The notes below the pieces were generated by a model. It saw nothing but the letters and a program-made list of their open reading frames with translations. It did no database searches and was not told the DNA's origin. Positions 1-6,140 of a stretch of DNA of 6,875 nt are shown one piece after another. The stretch comes from an uncultured beta proteobacterium (GTDB taxonomy: Bacteria; Pseudomonadota; Gammaproteobacteria; Burkholderiales; Burkholderiaceae_C). The stretch spans positions 1 to 6,875 of the forward strand of contig CAIQEX010000778.1 in assembly GCA_903870955.1 (NCBI GenBank), in the 5' to 3' direction. The position numbers and the translations under genes were made by a program. The stretch's first letter is position 1, and each line of letters begins with the position of its first letter.

Positions 1-59
1 TGATCGAAGGCAAAAGCGCAGGCGTCTTGACCGGTCCCTTCTACGCGTTCACCAACTGA
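1..59 (+). CDS. C-terminal end of an unidentified protein (partial)
   Basis: An open frame enters from the left edge (first full codon at position 3) and ends at TGA 57-59. It encodes 18 residues ending in GVLTGPFYAFTN. The next gene starts 11 bases later on the same strand, so the two are probably co-transcribed. The fragment is too short to assign a family, and I do not recognise it. That it is coding rests only on its position, its tight spacing to the next gene and its codon choice resembling that of the neighbours. Confidence 0.5.
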   Translation, partial: IEGKSAGVLTGPFYAFTN

Positions 60-70
60 AAAACACAAGC

Positions 71-772
71 ATGCGACCCATCGCCATCGTTCAGAACGAC
101 GCATCTGACGGCCCCAGTTACTTTGCCACCTGGCTGAGCCAGCGCGGCCTGGGCTTTGAAGTGTTTCAGATGTTTGAAGCGTCCACGCTACCCGCCGACC
201 TGTCCGGATACAGTGGTCTGTGCCTGCTTGGCGGCCCCATGAGTGCCAACGATCCACTGCCCTATTACCCGCAACTTCTGGATTTGGTCCGTGAAGCGAT
301 TCGGGACCGCACACCGGTCATTGGCCATTGCCTGGGGGGTCAGTTACTCAGCCGCGCGTTGGGCGGCACGGTGCAGGCTTCCGAGCACGCGGAAATCGGT
401 TGGAGCAATCTTGAACCGGTACACGCTGAGGCGACAAGTTGGTTCGGCGACGGGAAATTGCAACTGTTCCAGTGGCATGGTGAGTCCTTCAGCATTCCAG
501 ACGGTGCAACGCAATTGCTACGCGGCGCGTATTGCGCAACCCAAGCCTACGTGGTGGACCACATCCACCTGGGCATGCAATTTCATTGTGAAGTGGACCT
601 GCCCAAATTGCGCTGCTGGTTCGACATAGGGGCAGAGGAAATAGCCCGCAGCGCCTCACCCGGGGTGCAAACAACCGAAGCGATGCGGGCCACCCTGGAA
701 GCCGACACGGCCCATAGCCAACGCATTGCCGACCACATTTACACGCGTTGGGCAAAAGGATTGCAGGGCTAA
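71..772 (+). CDS. Stand-alone class I glutamine amidotransferase (GMP synthase-like)
   Basis: The 233-residue protein is a single class I (triad) glutamine amidotransferase domain. Visible motifs are the oxyanion-loop segment LLGGPMSAND (52-61), the nucleophile elbow GHCLGGQ with Cys87, WHGE (135-138), and QFHCEVD with His172 and Glu174, completing a Cys/His/Glu triad. The family hydrolyses glutamine to glutamate and passes ammonia to a synthase partner. There is no ATP-pyrophosphatase domain, so it is not GuaA itself but one of the cytosolic 'GMP synthase-like' amidotransferases whose acceptor is generally unknown. The residues after about 185 form a helical tail typical of this subgroup. 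The ATG at 71 is the first start after the upstream stop; it has no clear Shine-Dalgarno, so it may depend on reading through from the preceding gene. Its stop (TAA 770-772) faces the stop of the CBS-domain gene across 13 bases. The family is secure, the substrate is not. Confidence 0.88.
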   Translation: MRPIAIVQNDASDGPSYFATWLSQRGLGFEVFQMFEASTLPADLSGYSGLCLLGGPMSANDPLPYYPQLLDLVREAIRDRTPVIGHCLGGQLLSRALGGTVQASEHAEIGWSNLEPVHAEATSWFGDGKLQLFQWHGESFSIPDGATQLLRGAYCATQAYVVDHIHLGMQFHCEVDLPKLRCWFDIGAEEIARSASPGVQTTEAMRATLEADTAHSQRIADHIYTRWAKGLQG

Positions 773-785
773 CTTCGCCCCAAGC

Positions 786-1475
786 TCACGTCCATAAATC
801 CAGCGGTGGGTCGGCCACGACAGCGCGCAGGATGTCGGTGCGCGACACGAATCCGATAACGTGGTCCTGCTCATCCACAACCGGCAAGCCCGGCAAGCCG
901 GTATCCAAAAGCACCCGCGCCAGACGGCGGATGTCGGTCTCAGGGGCCACGCTGGGAATCGGCGTCAGCATCAAGTCGGTCACACTTTGGGCCAGCAAGG
1001 CTTGCCAAGCCAGCGCGTGCCGTTGCGGGCCTGGCAGGCGGTCGGCGCGCATCAGTTCGGCACGCGTCAACAAACCAATCAACCTGCCCTCAAGGTCCAG
1101 CACCGGCGCCTGCCCCAATTGGTGTTCGGTCAGCAAGCCCCAAGCTTGCCCCACCGTGTAACTCTCCGACAGGGTAATGGCGCCTGGATTCATGATGTCG
1201 CGCACCAGACTCAGGGCATGGCGTGGAGGTTGGTGGCTGGCTGTGCGGGCATAGGCCGCCATGGCATCCCGATGGGGCGCGTCCTGGGCCGGCATGGCAG
1301 GTGTCGGATGGGCATTCCCATGCAGCGACAGGTGGGACACAAAGCTATCCAACGTTTCTTGCCCCAAGCCGGCAACTCTTCTGCTGCGGCTCAACGCCGA
1401 GGTCGGCCCGATCTTGCGTAGATCCTCCATGGAACCCCGGAACAAACGCCCCGCTTTGCCATACACCGAGAACAT
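786..1475 (-). CDS. Tandem CBS-domain protein
   Basis: The 229-residue protein has two CBS domains in its C-terminal part, roughly residues 91-145 (VRDIMNPGAITL ... GLLTRAELM) and 164-220 (VTDLMLTPIPSV ... GFVSRTDILRAV). A CBS pair forms a Bateman module that typically binds adenine nucleotides or S-adenosylmethionine and regulates a partner activity. No catalytic or membrane domain accompanies it here. The first 35 or so residues (starting MFSVYGKAG, then FRGSMEDL) look like a short folded module; the segment 36-88 is low in predicted structure and rich in Ala, His and Pro, so it looks like a linker. The ATG at 1475 is supported by a strong AAAGGGGG Shine-Dalgarno at 1481-1488, five bases from the start. 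It lies 51 bases after hemW on the same strand and is probably the last gene of the array. Function unknown; the domain assignment is firm. Confidence 0.85.
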   Translation of the reverse strand: MFSVYGKAGRLFRGSMEDLRKIGPTSALSRSRRVAGLGQETLDSFVSHLSLHGNAHPTPAMPAQDAPHRDAMAAYARTASHQPPRHALSLVRDIMNPGAITLSESYTVGQAWGLLTEHQLGQAPVLDLEGRLIGLLTRAELMRADRLPGPQRHALAWQALLAQSVTDLMLTPIPSVAPETDIRRLARVLLDTGLPGLPVVDEQDHVIGFVSRTDILRAVVADPPLDLWT

Positions 1476-1480
1476 GTTTG

Positions 1481-1488
1481 CCCCCTTT
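1481..1488 (-). promoter_or_regulatory. Ribosome binding site of the CBS-domain gene
   Basis: On the minus strand AAAGGGGG lies five bases before the ATG at 1475. It is the clearest Shine-Dalgarno in the window and fixes the start of the CBS-domain protein. It suggests independent initiation, unlike the overlapping genes upstream. Confidence 0.6.
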
Positions 1489-1526
1489 GCGAACGAATCA
1501 CCGATGCCAAGTCCGACCTGCTTTGA

Positions 1527-2762
1527 TCAAGCTTTATTGGACAGGAAAAGGGATTGCAAGTCACTCAAAAAGTCGAAGCCGCGTATGGTGGGGCGCACGC
1601 GCGCGAAGTCGCGTTCGATCAGGCCTTTTTTCTCGGCCGTATCCAAAGCGGCCTGGATGGCCGTAATGGGCAAGCCGGTGCGCTCGCAAAAGTCGCGCAA
1701 ACCAAATCCGTGGCGCAGACGCAAGGCATTCAGCATGTATTCAAAGGCCAGGTCATTGCGCGCAACTTCCTCCTCCTGCGACAAAGCAAAGCCTGACAGT
1801 GCCTGCGTCATGTAACGCGCCGGGTCGCGAAAACGCACCTGACGCACCACGCGGTGCGCAAAGGTGAGCTTGCTGTGCGCGCCCGCGCCCAGGCCCAGGT
1901 AGTCGCCAAATTGCCAGTAGTTCAGGTTGTGCCAACAGCGGTGATCATCACGCGCGTAAGCCGAAACTTCGTAGCGTCCCAATCCAGCCGCTTCGGTCAA
2001 CTCGGTGATGCGGTCCAGCATGGCGTAAGCGTCGTCTTCCTCGGGAACCACGGGAGGGAACTTGGCAAAGACGGTGTTGGGCTCGATAGTGAGGTGATAA
2101 ATCGAGATATGCGGCGGCTTGAATTGCAACGCGGTGGTGATGTCCTGCTCGACCTGCGCCAGTGTCTGGCCCGGCAACGCATACATGATGTCCAGATTAA
2201 AGGTGTCAAAGGCGCTGGCCGCCTCCTCTACCGCAGCCAGGGCCTGGGCACTGTCGTGCACCCGCCCCAAGGCTTTGAGATGGTTGTCGTTAAAGCTTTG
2301 GACACCGATAGACAGCCGCGTCACGCCGGCTTGCCTGAAGGCGCGAAAGCGGTCTTTCTCGAAGGTGCCGGGGTTGGCCTCCAGCGTAATCTCGCAATCC
2401 GGCTCCAGCCGAAGACGGGCGCGAATATCGCCCAGCAATCGATCAATCGACGCAGGCGAGAACAAGCTGGGCGTGCCACCACCAATAAAGATGCTGTGCA
2501 CCGTGCGCCCCCAGATCAGCGGTAGCGCCGCATCCAGGTCGGCCAATAGTGCATCCAGATACTGTTGTTCCGGCAAAGCGCCATCGGGCGCCGCGTGGGA
2601 GTTGAAGTCGCAATAGGGGCACTTCTTCAGGCACCACGGCAGGTGGATATACAGGCTCAAGGGCGGCAGCGCAGCAAATTGCAGACTACCGGGCCGCATG
2701 TAGTGCTGGATGTCGCGCTGCACTGCGGGTTCTTGGCCCTCGGACACCGGGGCAATAGGCAT
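1527..2762 (-). CDS. hemW: Radical SAM haem chaperone HemW
   Basis: This 411-residue protein (numbered from the ATG at 2762) is HemW, formerly annotated as an oxygen-independent coproporphyrinogen oxidase-like protein. HemW binds haem and a [4Fe-4S] cluster and is thought to deliver haem to respiratory enzymes in the cytoplasm. The radical SAM motif CLKKCPYCDF has Cys44, Cys48 and Cys51. It is followed by Phe where true HemN has a fourth Cys, which is the usual HemW signature. GGGTPS (94-99) and EANPG (128-132) are SAM-binding elements; HNLNYW (278-283) and LGAGAHS are HemW-specific. The C-terminal 70 residues resemble the winged-helix HemW domain. About 35 residues precede the LPPLSLY strand, more than in E. 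coli HemW. ATG 2762 shares one base with the rdgB stop (TGATG), and a GTG at 2765 directly precedes it. Another in-frame ATG at 2699 cannot be excluded as the start. The family is certain, the exact start less so. Confidence 0.93.
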   Translation of the reverse strand: MPIAPVSEGQEPAVQRDIQHYMRPGSLQFAALPPLSLYIHLPWCLKKCPYCDFNSHAAPDGALPEQQYLDALLADLDAALPLIWGRTVHSIFIGGGTPSLFSPASIDRLLGDIRARLRLEPDCEITLEANPGTFEKDRFRAFRQAGVTRLSIGVQSFNDNHLKALGRVHDSAQALAAVEEAASAFDTFNLDIMYALPGQTLAQVEQDITTALQFKPPHISIYHLTIEPNTVFAKFPPVVPEEDDAYAMLDRITELTEAAGLGRYEVSAYARDDHRCWHNLNYWQFGDYLGLGAGAHSKLTFAHRVVRQVRFRDPARYMTQALSGFALSQEEEVARNDLAFEYMLNALRLRHGFGLRDFCERTGLPITAIQAALDTAEKKGLIERDFARVRPTIRGFDFLSDLQSLFLSNKA

Positions 2763-3361
2763 CACAGCCAGCGCTCGCGCATGAGCGCCACCATGGCCTT
2801 CGCAGCGCGGCCGCGGTGGCTGTTGGCATTTTTCACTTCGACAGGCAACTGGGCAAAGGTCTGGCCAAATTCCTCAATCCACATCACCGGGTCAAAGCCA
2901 AAGCCATTGCTGCCAATCGGCTCTTGTGTCAGCAGACCAGCAGCGCGACCCATGGCAATCAGCGGTTCCGGATCCAGCGGAAAGCGCACGGCAACCAGGG
3001 TGCTGACCAGGGCCGCACGGCGATTTTCTACACCCCGCATCTGCTCCAGCAACGCCCGGACGTTGTTGTCGTCACCCTTGGGATAGCCAAAGCGCGTGGC
3101 GTAGTAAGCGGTGTCCACGCCGGGCTCTCCGCCCAGCGCGTCGACGCAGAGTCCGGCGTCGTCGGCCAAGGCTGGCAGGCCAGTGTGCTGGGCCGCATTG
3201 CGCGCCTTGGCCAAGGCGTTTTCCACAAAGGTTTTATAGGGCTCTGGCGCCTCGGGCACGCCGAGTTCGCTTTGCGCAATCAGCGTGCAGCCCAAGGGGC
3301 CAAAGAGGGCCTGAAGTTCGGCGAGTTTGCCCTTGTTATTGGAGGCCAGGACGATCTTCAT
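2762..3361 (-). CDS. rdgB: XTP/dITP diphosphatase (RdgB/Ham1 family)
   Basis: The 199-residue protein has the usual length of the family, which hydrolyses dITP, ITP and XTP to monophosphates plus pyrophosphate and so keeps deaminated purines out of DNA and RNA. The N-terminal nucleotide-binding signature SNNKGKLAEL is at 7-16. FVENALAKAR (45-54) carries the metal-site Glu, LADDAGLCVDALGGEPGV (65-82) the catalytic Asp pair, GFGFDPV is at 153-159, and SHRGRA (181-186) forms the base-recognition end. The ATG at 3361 lies 14 bases after the rph stop, without a strong Shine-Dalgarno, so reading probably continues from rph. Its TGA (2762-2764) overlaps the hemW start. Everything expected of an active enzyme is present. 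Confidence 0.95.
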   Translation of the reverse strand: MKIVLASNNKGKLAELQALFGPLGCTLIAQSELGVPEAPEPYKTFVENALAKARNAAQHTGLPALADDAGLCVDALGGEPGVDTAYYATRFGYPKGDDNNVRALLEQMRGVENRRAALVSTLVAVRFPLDPEPLIAMGRAAGLLTQEPIGSNGFGFDPVMWIEEFGQTFAQLPVEVKNANSHRGRAAKAMVALMRERWL

Positions 3362-3375
3362 GGCTTAAGGCGGAA

Positions 3376-4104
3376 TTAAGCGGCCAGGGCCTGTTGTTGC
3401 AACGCCATCAGTTCGGTAATGCCTTTTTCTGCCAGATCCAGCAGCGCAGTCATCTCAGAACGGCTAAACGCCACACCCTCGGCCGTGCCCTGCACTTCAA
3501 CGAAATGGCCGGCACCGGTCATCACGACATTCATGTCGGTGTCACAGGCGGAGTCTTCGACATATTCCAGATCCAGCAGGGGCGTGCCTTGCACAATGCC
3601 CACCGAGATCGCCGCGACCGGCGCATTGATGGGCGACTTGGTAATCTTGCCGGCAGCCAGCAGGCCATTGACGGCATCCTGCGCCGCCACAAAGGCACCG
3701 GTGATGGCGGCGGTGCGCGTGCCGCCATCGGCCTGCAGCACATCGCAATCGAGTTGAATCGTGCGTTCGCCCAGCAGTTTGAGGTCAAACACGGCGCGCA
3801 GCGAGCGGCCAATCAGGCGCTGAATTTCCTGGGTGCGGCCACTTTGCTTGCCGCGCGCCGCCTCGCGGTCGCTGCGGGTGTGCGTGGCGCGGGGCAACAT
3901 GCCGTATTCAGCCGTGACCCAACCCTCACCACTGCCGCGCTTGTGCGGCGGCACTTTCTCTTCTACGGACGCGGTGCACAGAACCTTGGTGGCGCCAAAT
4001 TCGATCAGCACCGAGCCTTCGGCATGCACGGTATAGCCGCGGGTGATTTTGACGGGGCGCAGGGCGTTGGCCGCACGATTTCCGGTGCGTGTGAATGCAG
4101 TCAT
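3376..4104 (-). CDS. rph: Ribonuclease PH
   Basis: The 242-residue protein matches RNase PH in length and along its whole sequence. The enzyme is a cytoplasmic hexameric phosphorolytic 3'-5' exoribonuclease that trims the 3' ends of tRNA precursors and takes part in rRNA turnover. Visible signatures are [16 protein letters not shown] near the N terminus (22-37), the arginine-rich [20 protein letters not shown] (84-103), the phosphate-binding GGTRT (127-131), and the metal-site acidic cluster EDSACDTD (183-190). The ATG at 4104 has a modest AAAGAG sequence about seven bases upstream. It is 42 bases downstream of the phosphatase gene and 14 bases upstream of rdgB on the same strand. Unlike the well-known frameshifted rph of E. 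coli K-12, this copy is intact. Confidence 0.95.
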   Translation of the reverse strand: MTAFTRTGNRAANALRPVKITRGYTVHAEGSVLIEFGATKVLCTASVEEKVPPHKRGSGEGWVTAEYGMLPRATHTRSDREAARGKQSGRTQEIQRLIGRSLRAVFDLKLLGERTIQLDCDVLQADGGTRTAAITGAFVAAQDAVNGLLAAGKITKSPINAPVAAISVGIVQGTPLLDLEYVEDSACDTDMNVVMTGAGHFVEVQGTAEGVAFSRSEMTALLDLAEKGITELMALQQQALAA

Positions 4105-4123
4105 GATTTACTCTTTAGGAAAC

Positions 4124-4148
4124 AAAAACGGGGAGCCGCAAAAGGCTC
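4124..4148 (-). terminator. Possible weak intrinsic terminator or attenuator between phosphatase gene and rph
   Basis: On the minus strand GAGCC (4144-4148) and GGCTC (4133-4137) form a 5-bp stem with a 6-base loop, overlapping the phosphatase stop codon. A CCCG spacer and a run of five T (4125-4129) follow. The stem is short and the T-run is not directly adjacent, so at most it would give partial termination ahead of rph. The call is tentative. Confidence 0.25.
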
Positions 4149-5061
4149 AAGGCTTGCGCGAGGCGGTGCGGCGAATAGCAGCGTTGATTTCGGCAATCGA
4201 GCGTTCAATCGCTTCTTCGTCCAGATCATCAACTTTCGAGTCAAGCCAGGCTGCTTGCACGGTTGAGGCAAAAACTTCATCGTCCATGTGTTGGGTTGAA
4301 ACGCTGCCACGCGTGGACTCGAATTGATCCGGCGTTTCCCATTCCATAGCCACCAAGGTAACGTTGTCGCTGCTGTTGCCGGCTTTCAGCAAGGCACGTT
4401 CGACCAGATCTGGCGCAGCCATGGAGACCGTTTTGCGACCCAGGTGGTAGACGATGTCGACATCCGCCAAGCTGCCCCACAACCCGTCAGAGCACAACAG
4501 TATCTTGTCGCCTTGTTGCAAAGGCACCGGTCCCGTGATGTCGAACACCGGTTTGGCAGGCGAACCCAGGCAGGTATACAGGACATTGCGGTTCATGCCG
4601 GCAGGCAGTGGTGGCGGATTGTGCGCATCCTTGCGCTGCTCCATATAGGAATGGTCGCGTGTACGGGCCAACATTTCACCGTCGCGCACAAAATACAGGC
4701 GCGAGTCGCCACAATGCGCCCAATGCGCCACCCCACCTTGCACCACGGCCGCGACCAGGGTGGTGCGGGGGGTGTCGTTCATGCCAGCGTCGGCTGCATA
4801 GCGCAGGATTTGCCGATGCGCCGCCATGATGGCGCTGTTGAAAAATGCCTTTACATCCGGCAACTCAGGTTTGGCTTCTTTCTGGTACAGGGCTGAAATG
4901 GTTTGCAAAGCCAGTTGCGCGGCTATTTCGCCATCCGGATGCCCGCCCATTCCGTCGGCCAGTAAAAACAGGCCGGAGCTATTGGTATAGCAATAACCCA
5001 TGCGGTCTTCGTTCTTCTCACGCCCACCTTTACGGCTGATCTGAAAGACCGAAAATTTCAT
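4147..5061 (-). CDS. PP2C-family (PPM) Ser/Thr protein phosphatase
   Basis: The 304-residue protein carries a complete bacterial PP2C domain in about residues 1-240. Motifs in order are NEDR (17-20), LADGMGGHPDGE (34-45), GDSRLY (118-123), RDHSYM (135-140), LCSDGLWG (189-196) and SDNVTLV (231-237). They supply the Asp residues (D19, D36, D192, D232) that hold the two Mn/Mg ions. Such enzymes dephosphorylate phospho-Ser/Thr proteins and usually oppose a Hanks-type kinase. Here the kinase gene is immediately upstream and overlaps it by four bases (ATGA, 5058-5061), with GGAG at 5072-5075 on the minus strand as a possible Shine-Dalgarno. There is no signal peptide or membrane segment, so it is cytosolic. 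Residues 241-304 form a tail outside the catalytic core: a Ser/Thr-rich part, then an acidic helical stretch (DDLDEEAIERSIAEINAAIRR). The true substrate is unknown. Confidence 0.93.
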   Translation of the reverse strand: MKFSVFQISRKGGREKNEDRMGYCYTNSSGLFLLADGMGGHPDGEIAAQLALQTISALYQKEAKPELPDVKAFFNSAIMAAHRQILRYAADAGMNDTPRTTLVAAVVQGGVAHWAHCGDSRLYFVRDGEMLARTRDHSYMEQRKDAHNPPPLPAGMNRNVLYTCLGSPAKPVFDITGPVPLQQGDKILLCSDGLWGSLADVDIVYHLGRKTVSMAAPDLVERALLKAGNSSDNVTLVAMEWETPDQFESTRGSVSTQHMDDEVFASTVQAAWLDSKVDDLDEEAIERSIAEINAAIRRTASRKP

Positions 5062-6062
5062 TTTGGTTTAACTCCGGTCGGCGGCACAGTCGTGGCTTTC
5101 TTGTTTTCCGCCACCATGTTGTCGAACTGCATGCGTACCTTTTCCGCAACACTCAGCTTGGTATAGCGACGTTCGCCTTCGCGACTAAGCTCCTTTTGCA
5201 AGGCAAATACCGACTGCGGTCTGGAGAGTGGATCGAGCGACATGCACCATTCCACGACCTCGATCAGGTTGTCTGAATAGACGCCACGCAGACGCGCCAG
5301 GGCGATCGCAATGCGGTCTTTTTCCTGACGCTGTGGCGCTTCATTGGGCGGATAACCTTGCATACACGCATACATGCAAGCGCCAATGGCGTAGATGTCG
5401 GTCCAGGGGCCCATGGAGGCATCCCGCCGGTACATCTCAGGGGCAGCAAAGCCGGGCGTATACATCGGACGAATGAAGTTGCCTTCCTTGCTCAGCACTT
5501 CGCGCGCCGCGCCAAAGTCGATCAGCACGGACTTGTTGTCATCGGTAATAAAGATGTTGGCCGGCTTGATATCCAGGTGCAGCATTTTGTGCTGGTGCAC
5601 GATGCGCAAACCGCGCAGGATTTCATCGAACAAAGAACGAATCGTGGATTCACGGAACACTTTGTTCTGCTTGAGTTCACGGGCTGTGACAATAAAGTCC
5701 TGCAAGGCCGCGCCTTCCAGGTAATTCATCACCATGTAGACGGTTTCGTTTTCGCGGAAGAAATTCAGCACGCTGACCACCGACGGATGGGAGATTTGCG
5801 CCAGCGAACGCCCTTCTTCAAAAAAACTCTTCAAACCGAGGCGATAGAGCGAGAGTTTTTCCGGCTGAACCTGTGGCAAAAGCTCGCCCGGTGCACGGGT
5901 TGCCAGCGACGAAGGCAAATATTCCTTCACCGCCACCTGTTGACCGTCAGGGTCCAATGCCAGATACACCAGACCGAAGCCGCCAGCCGCCACTTTGCGA
6001 ACAATGCGGTAGCCACCGATGACGGTGTCGGATGGCAATGGTGAAGGCTTGACCTTGGACAT
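5058..6062 (-). CDS. Soluble Hanks-type Ser/Thr protein kinase
   Basis: The 334-residue protein is essentially one protein kinase domain (about 17-295) with a short basic tail. Visible elements are a glycine loop AAGGFGLVY (25-33), the ATP-anchoring Lys46 in VAVKEY, a helix-C Glu in FFEEG (80-84), the catalytic loop HLDIKPANI (162-170, Asp164, Asn169), the metal-binding DFG (182-184) and APE (207-209). All residues needed for phosphotransfer are present. Two deviations are Ala25 in place of the first glycine of the loop and Leu instead of Arg before the catalytic Asp (non-RD type). There is no transmembrane segment and no PASTA or other sensor domain, unlike PrkC/PknB kinases, so it is predicted to be cytosolic. 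It is first in the minus-strand array, overlaps the PP2C gene by four bases and is divergent from yicC. No strong Shine-Dalgarno precedes ATG 6062. Substrates cannot be told from sequence. Confidence 0.93.
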   Translation of the reverse strand: MSKVKPSPLPSDTVIGGYRIVRKVAAGGFGLVYLALDPDGQQVAVKEYLPSSLATRAPGELLPQVQPEKLSLYRLGLKSFFEEGRSLAQISHPSVVSVLNFFRENETVYMVMNYLEGAALQDFIVTARELKQNKVFRESTIRSLFDEILRGLRIVHQHKMLHLDIKPANIFITDDNKSVLIDFGAAREVLSKEGNFIRPMYTPGFAAPEMYRRDASMGPWTDIYAIGACMYACMQGYPPNEAPQRQEKDRIAIALARLRGVYSDNLIEVVEWCMSLDPLSRPQSVFALQKELSREGERRYTKLSVAEKVRMQFDNMVAENKKATTVPPTGVKPK

Positions 6063-6140
6063 GGATTGAAATGGCTTGCTCTTGGCTACGTTCTAATTCA
6101 GGTTATTCTCAGGGCCGTCCCAAATGACCCGAGAACCGCA
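6063..6140. promoter_or_regulatory. Divergent promoter region between the kinase gene and yicC
   Basis: These 78 bases separate two divergent starts, so promoters for both should lie here or just inside the genes. On the plus strand TTGGCT (6082-6087) and TATTCT (6104-6109), 16 bases apart, form a plausible sigma-70 promoter for yicC with transcription starting near 6116. On the minus strand the best pair I see is weak: TTGGGA (6118-6123) and TGAATT (6095-6100), 17 bases apart. If both are real the two promoters overlap and would compete. These are matches by eye to the consensus, not predictions from a model. Confidence 0.35.
6101..6137. repeat. Imperfect inverted repeat in the yicC leader/promoter
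   Basis: GGTTATTCTCAGGG (6101-6114) and CCCGAGAACC (6128-6137) are inverted copies. TTCTC pairs with GAGAA and GGG with CCC, with one bulged A and a 13-base loop. The right arm contains the GAG that could serve as the yicC Shine-Dalgarno; the left arm overlaps the candidate -10 element at 6104-6109. It could be an operator or a leader hairpin, or be chance. Confidence 0.4.

Noticed and set aside
764..782. GGGC / GCCC pairing between the two convergent stop codons, as a bidirectional terminator
   Set aside because: Only four base pairs and no T-run on either strand; too weak to call.
1476..1526. A separate promoter for the CBS-domain gene in the 51-base gap after hemW
   Set aside because: A TTGGCA-like hexamer is present, but I found no acceptable -10 at the proper distance.
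1854..2525. Long plus-strand open frames inside hemW
   Set aside because: They are opposite conserved radical SAM coding sequence, have no ribosome binding site context and no recognisable domain.
3394..4266. A 290-codon plus-strand open frame antisense to rph and the phosphatase gene
   Set aside because: It lies opposite two well-recognised genes, its translation resembles no family I know, and long antisense frames are common at this GC content.
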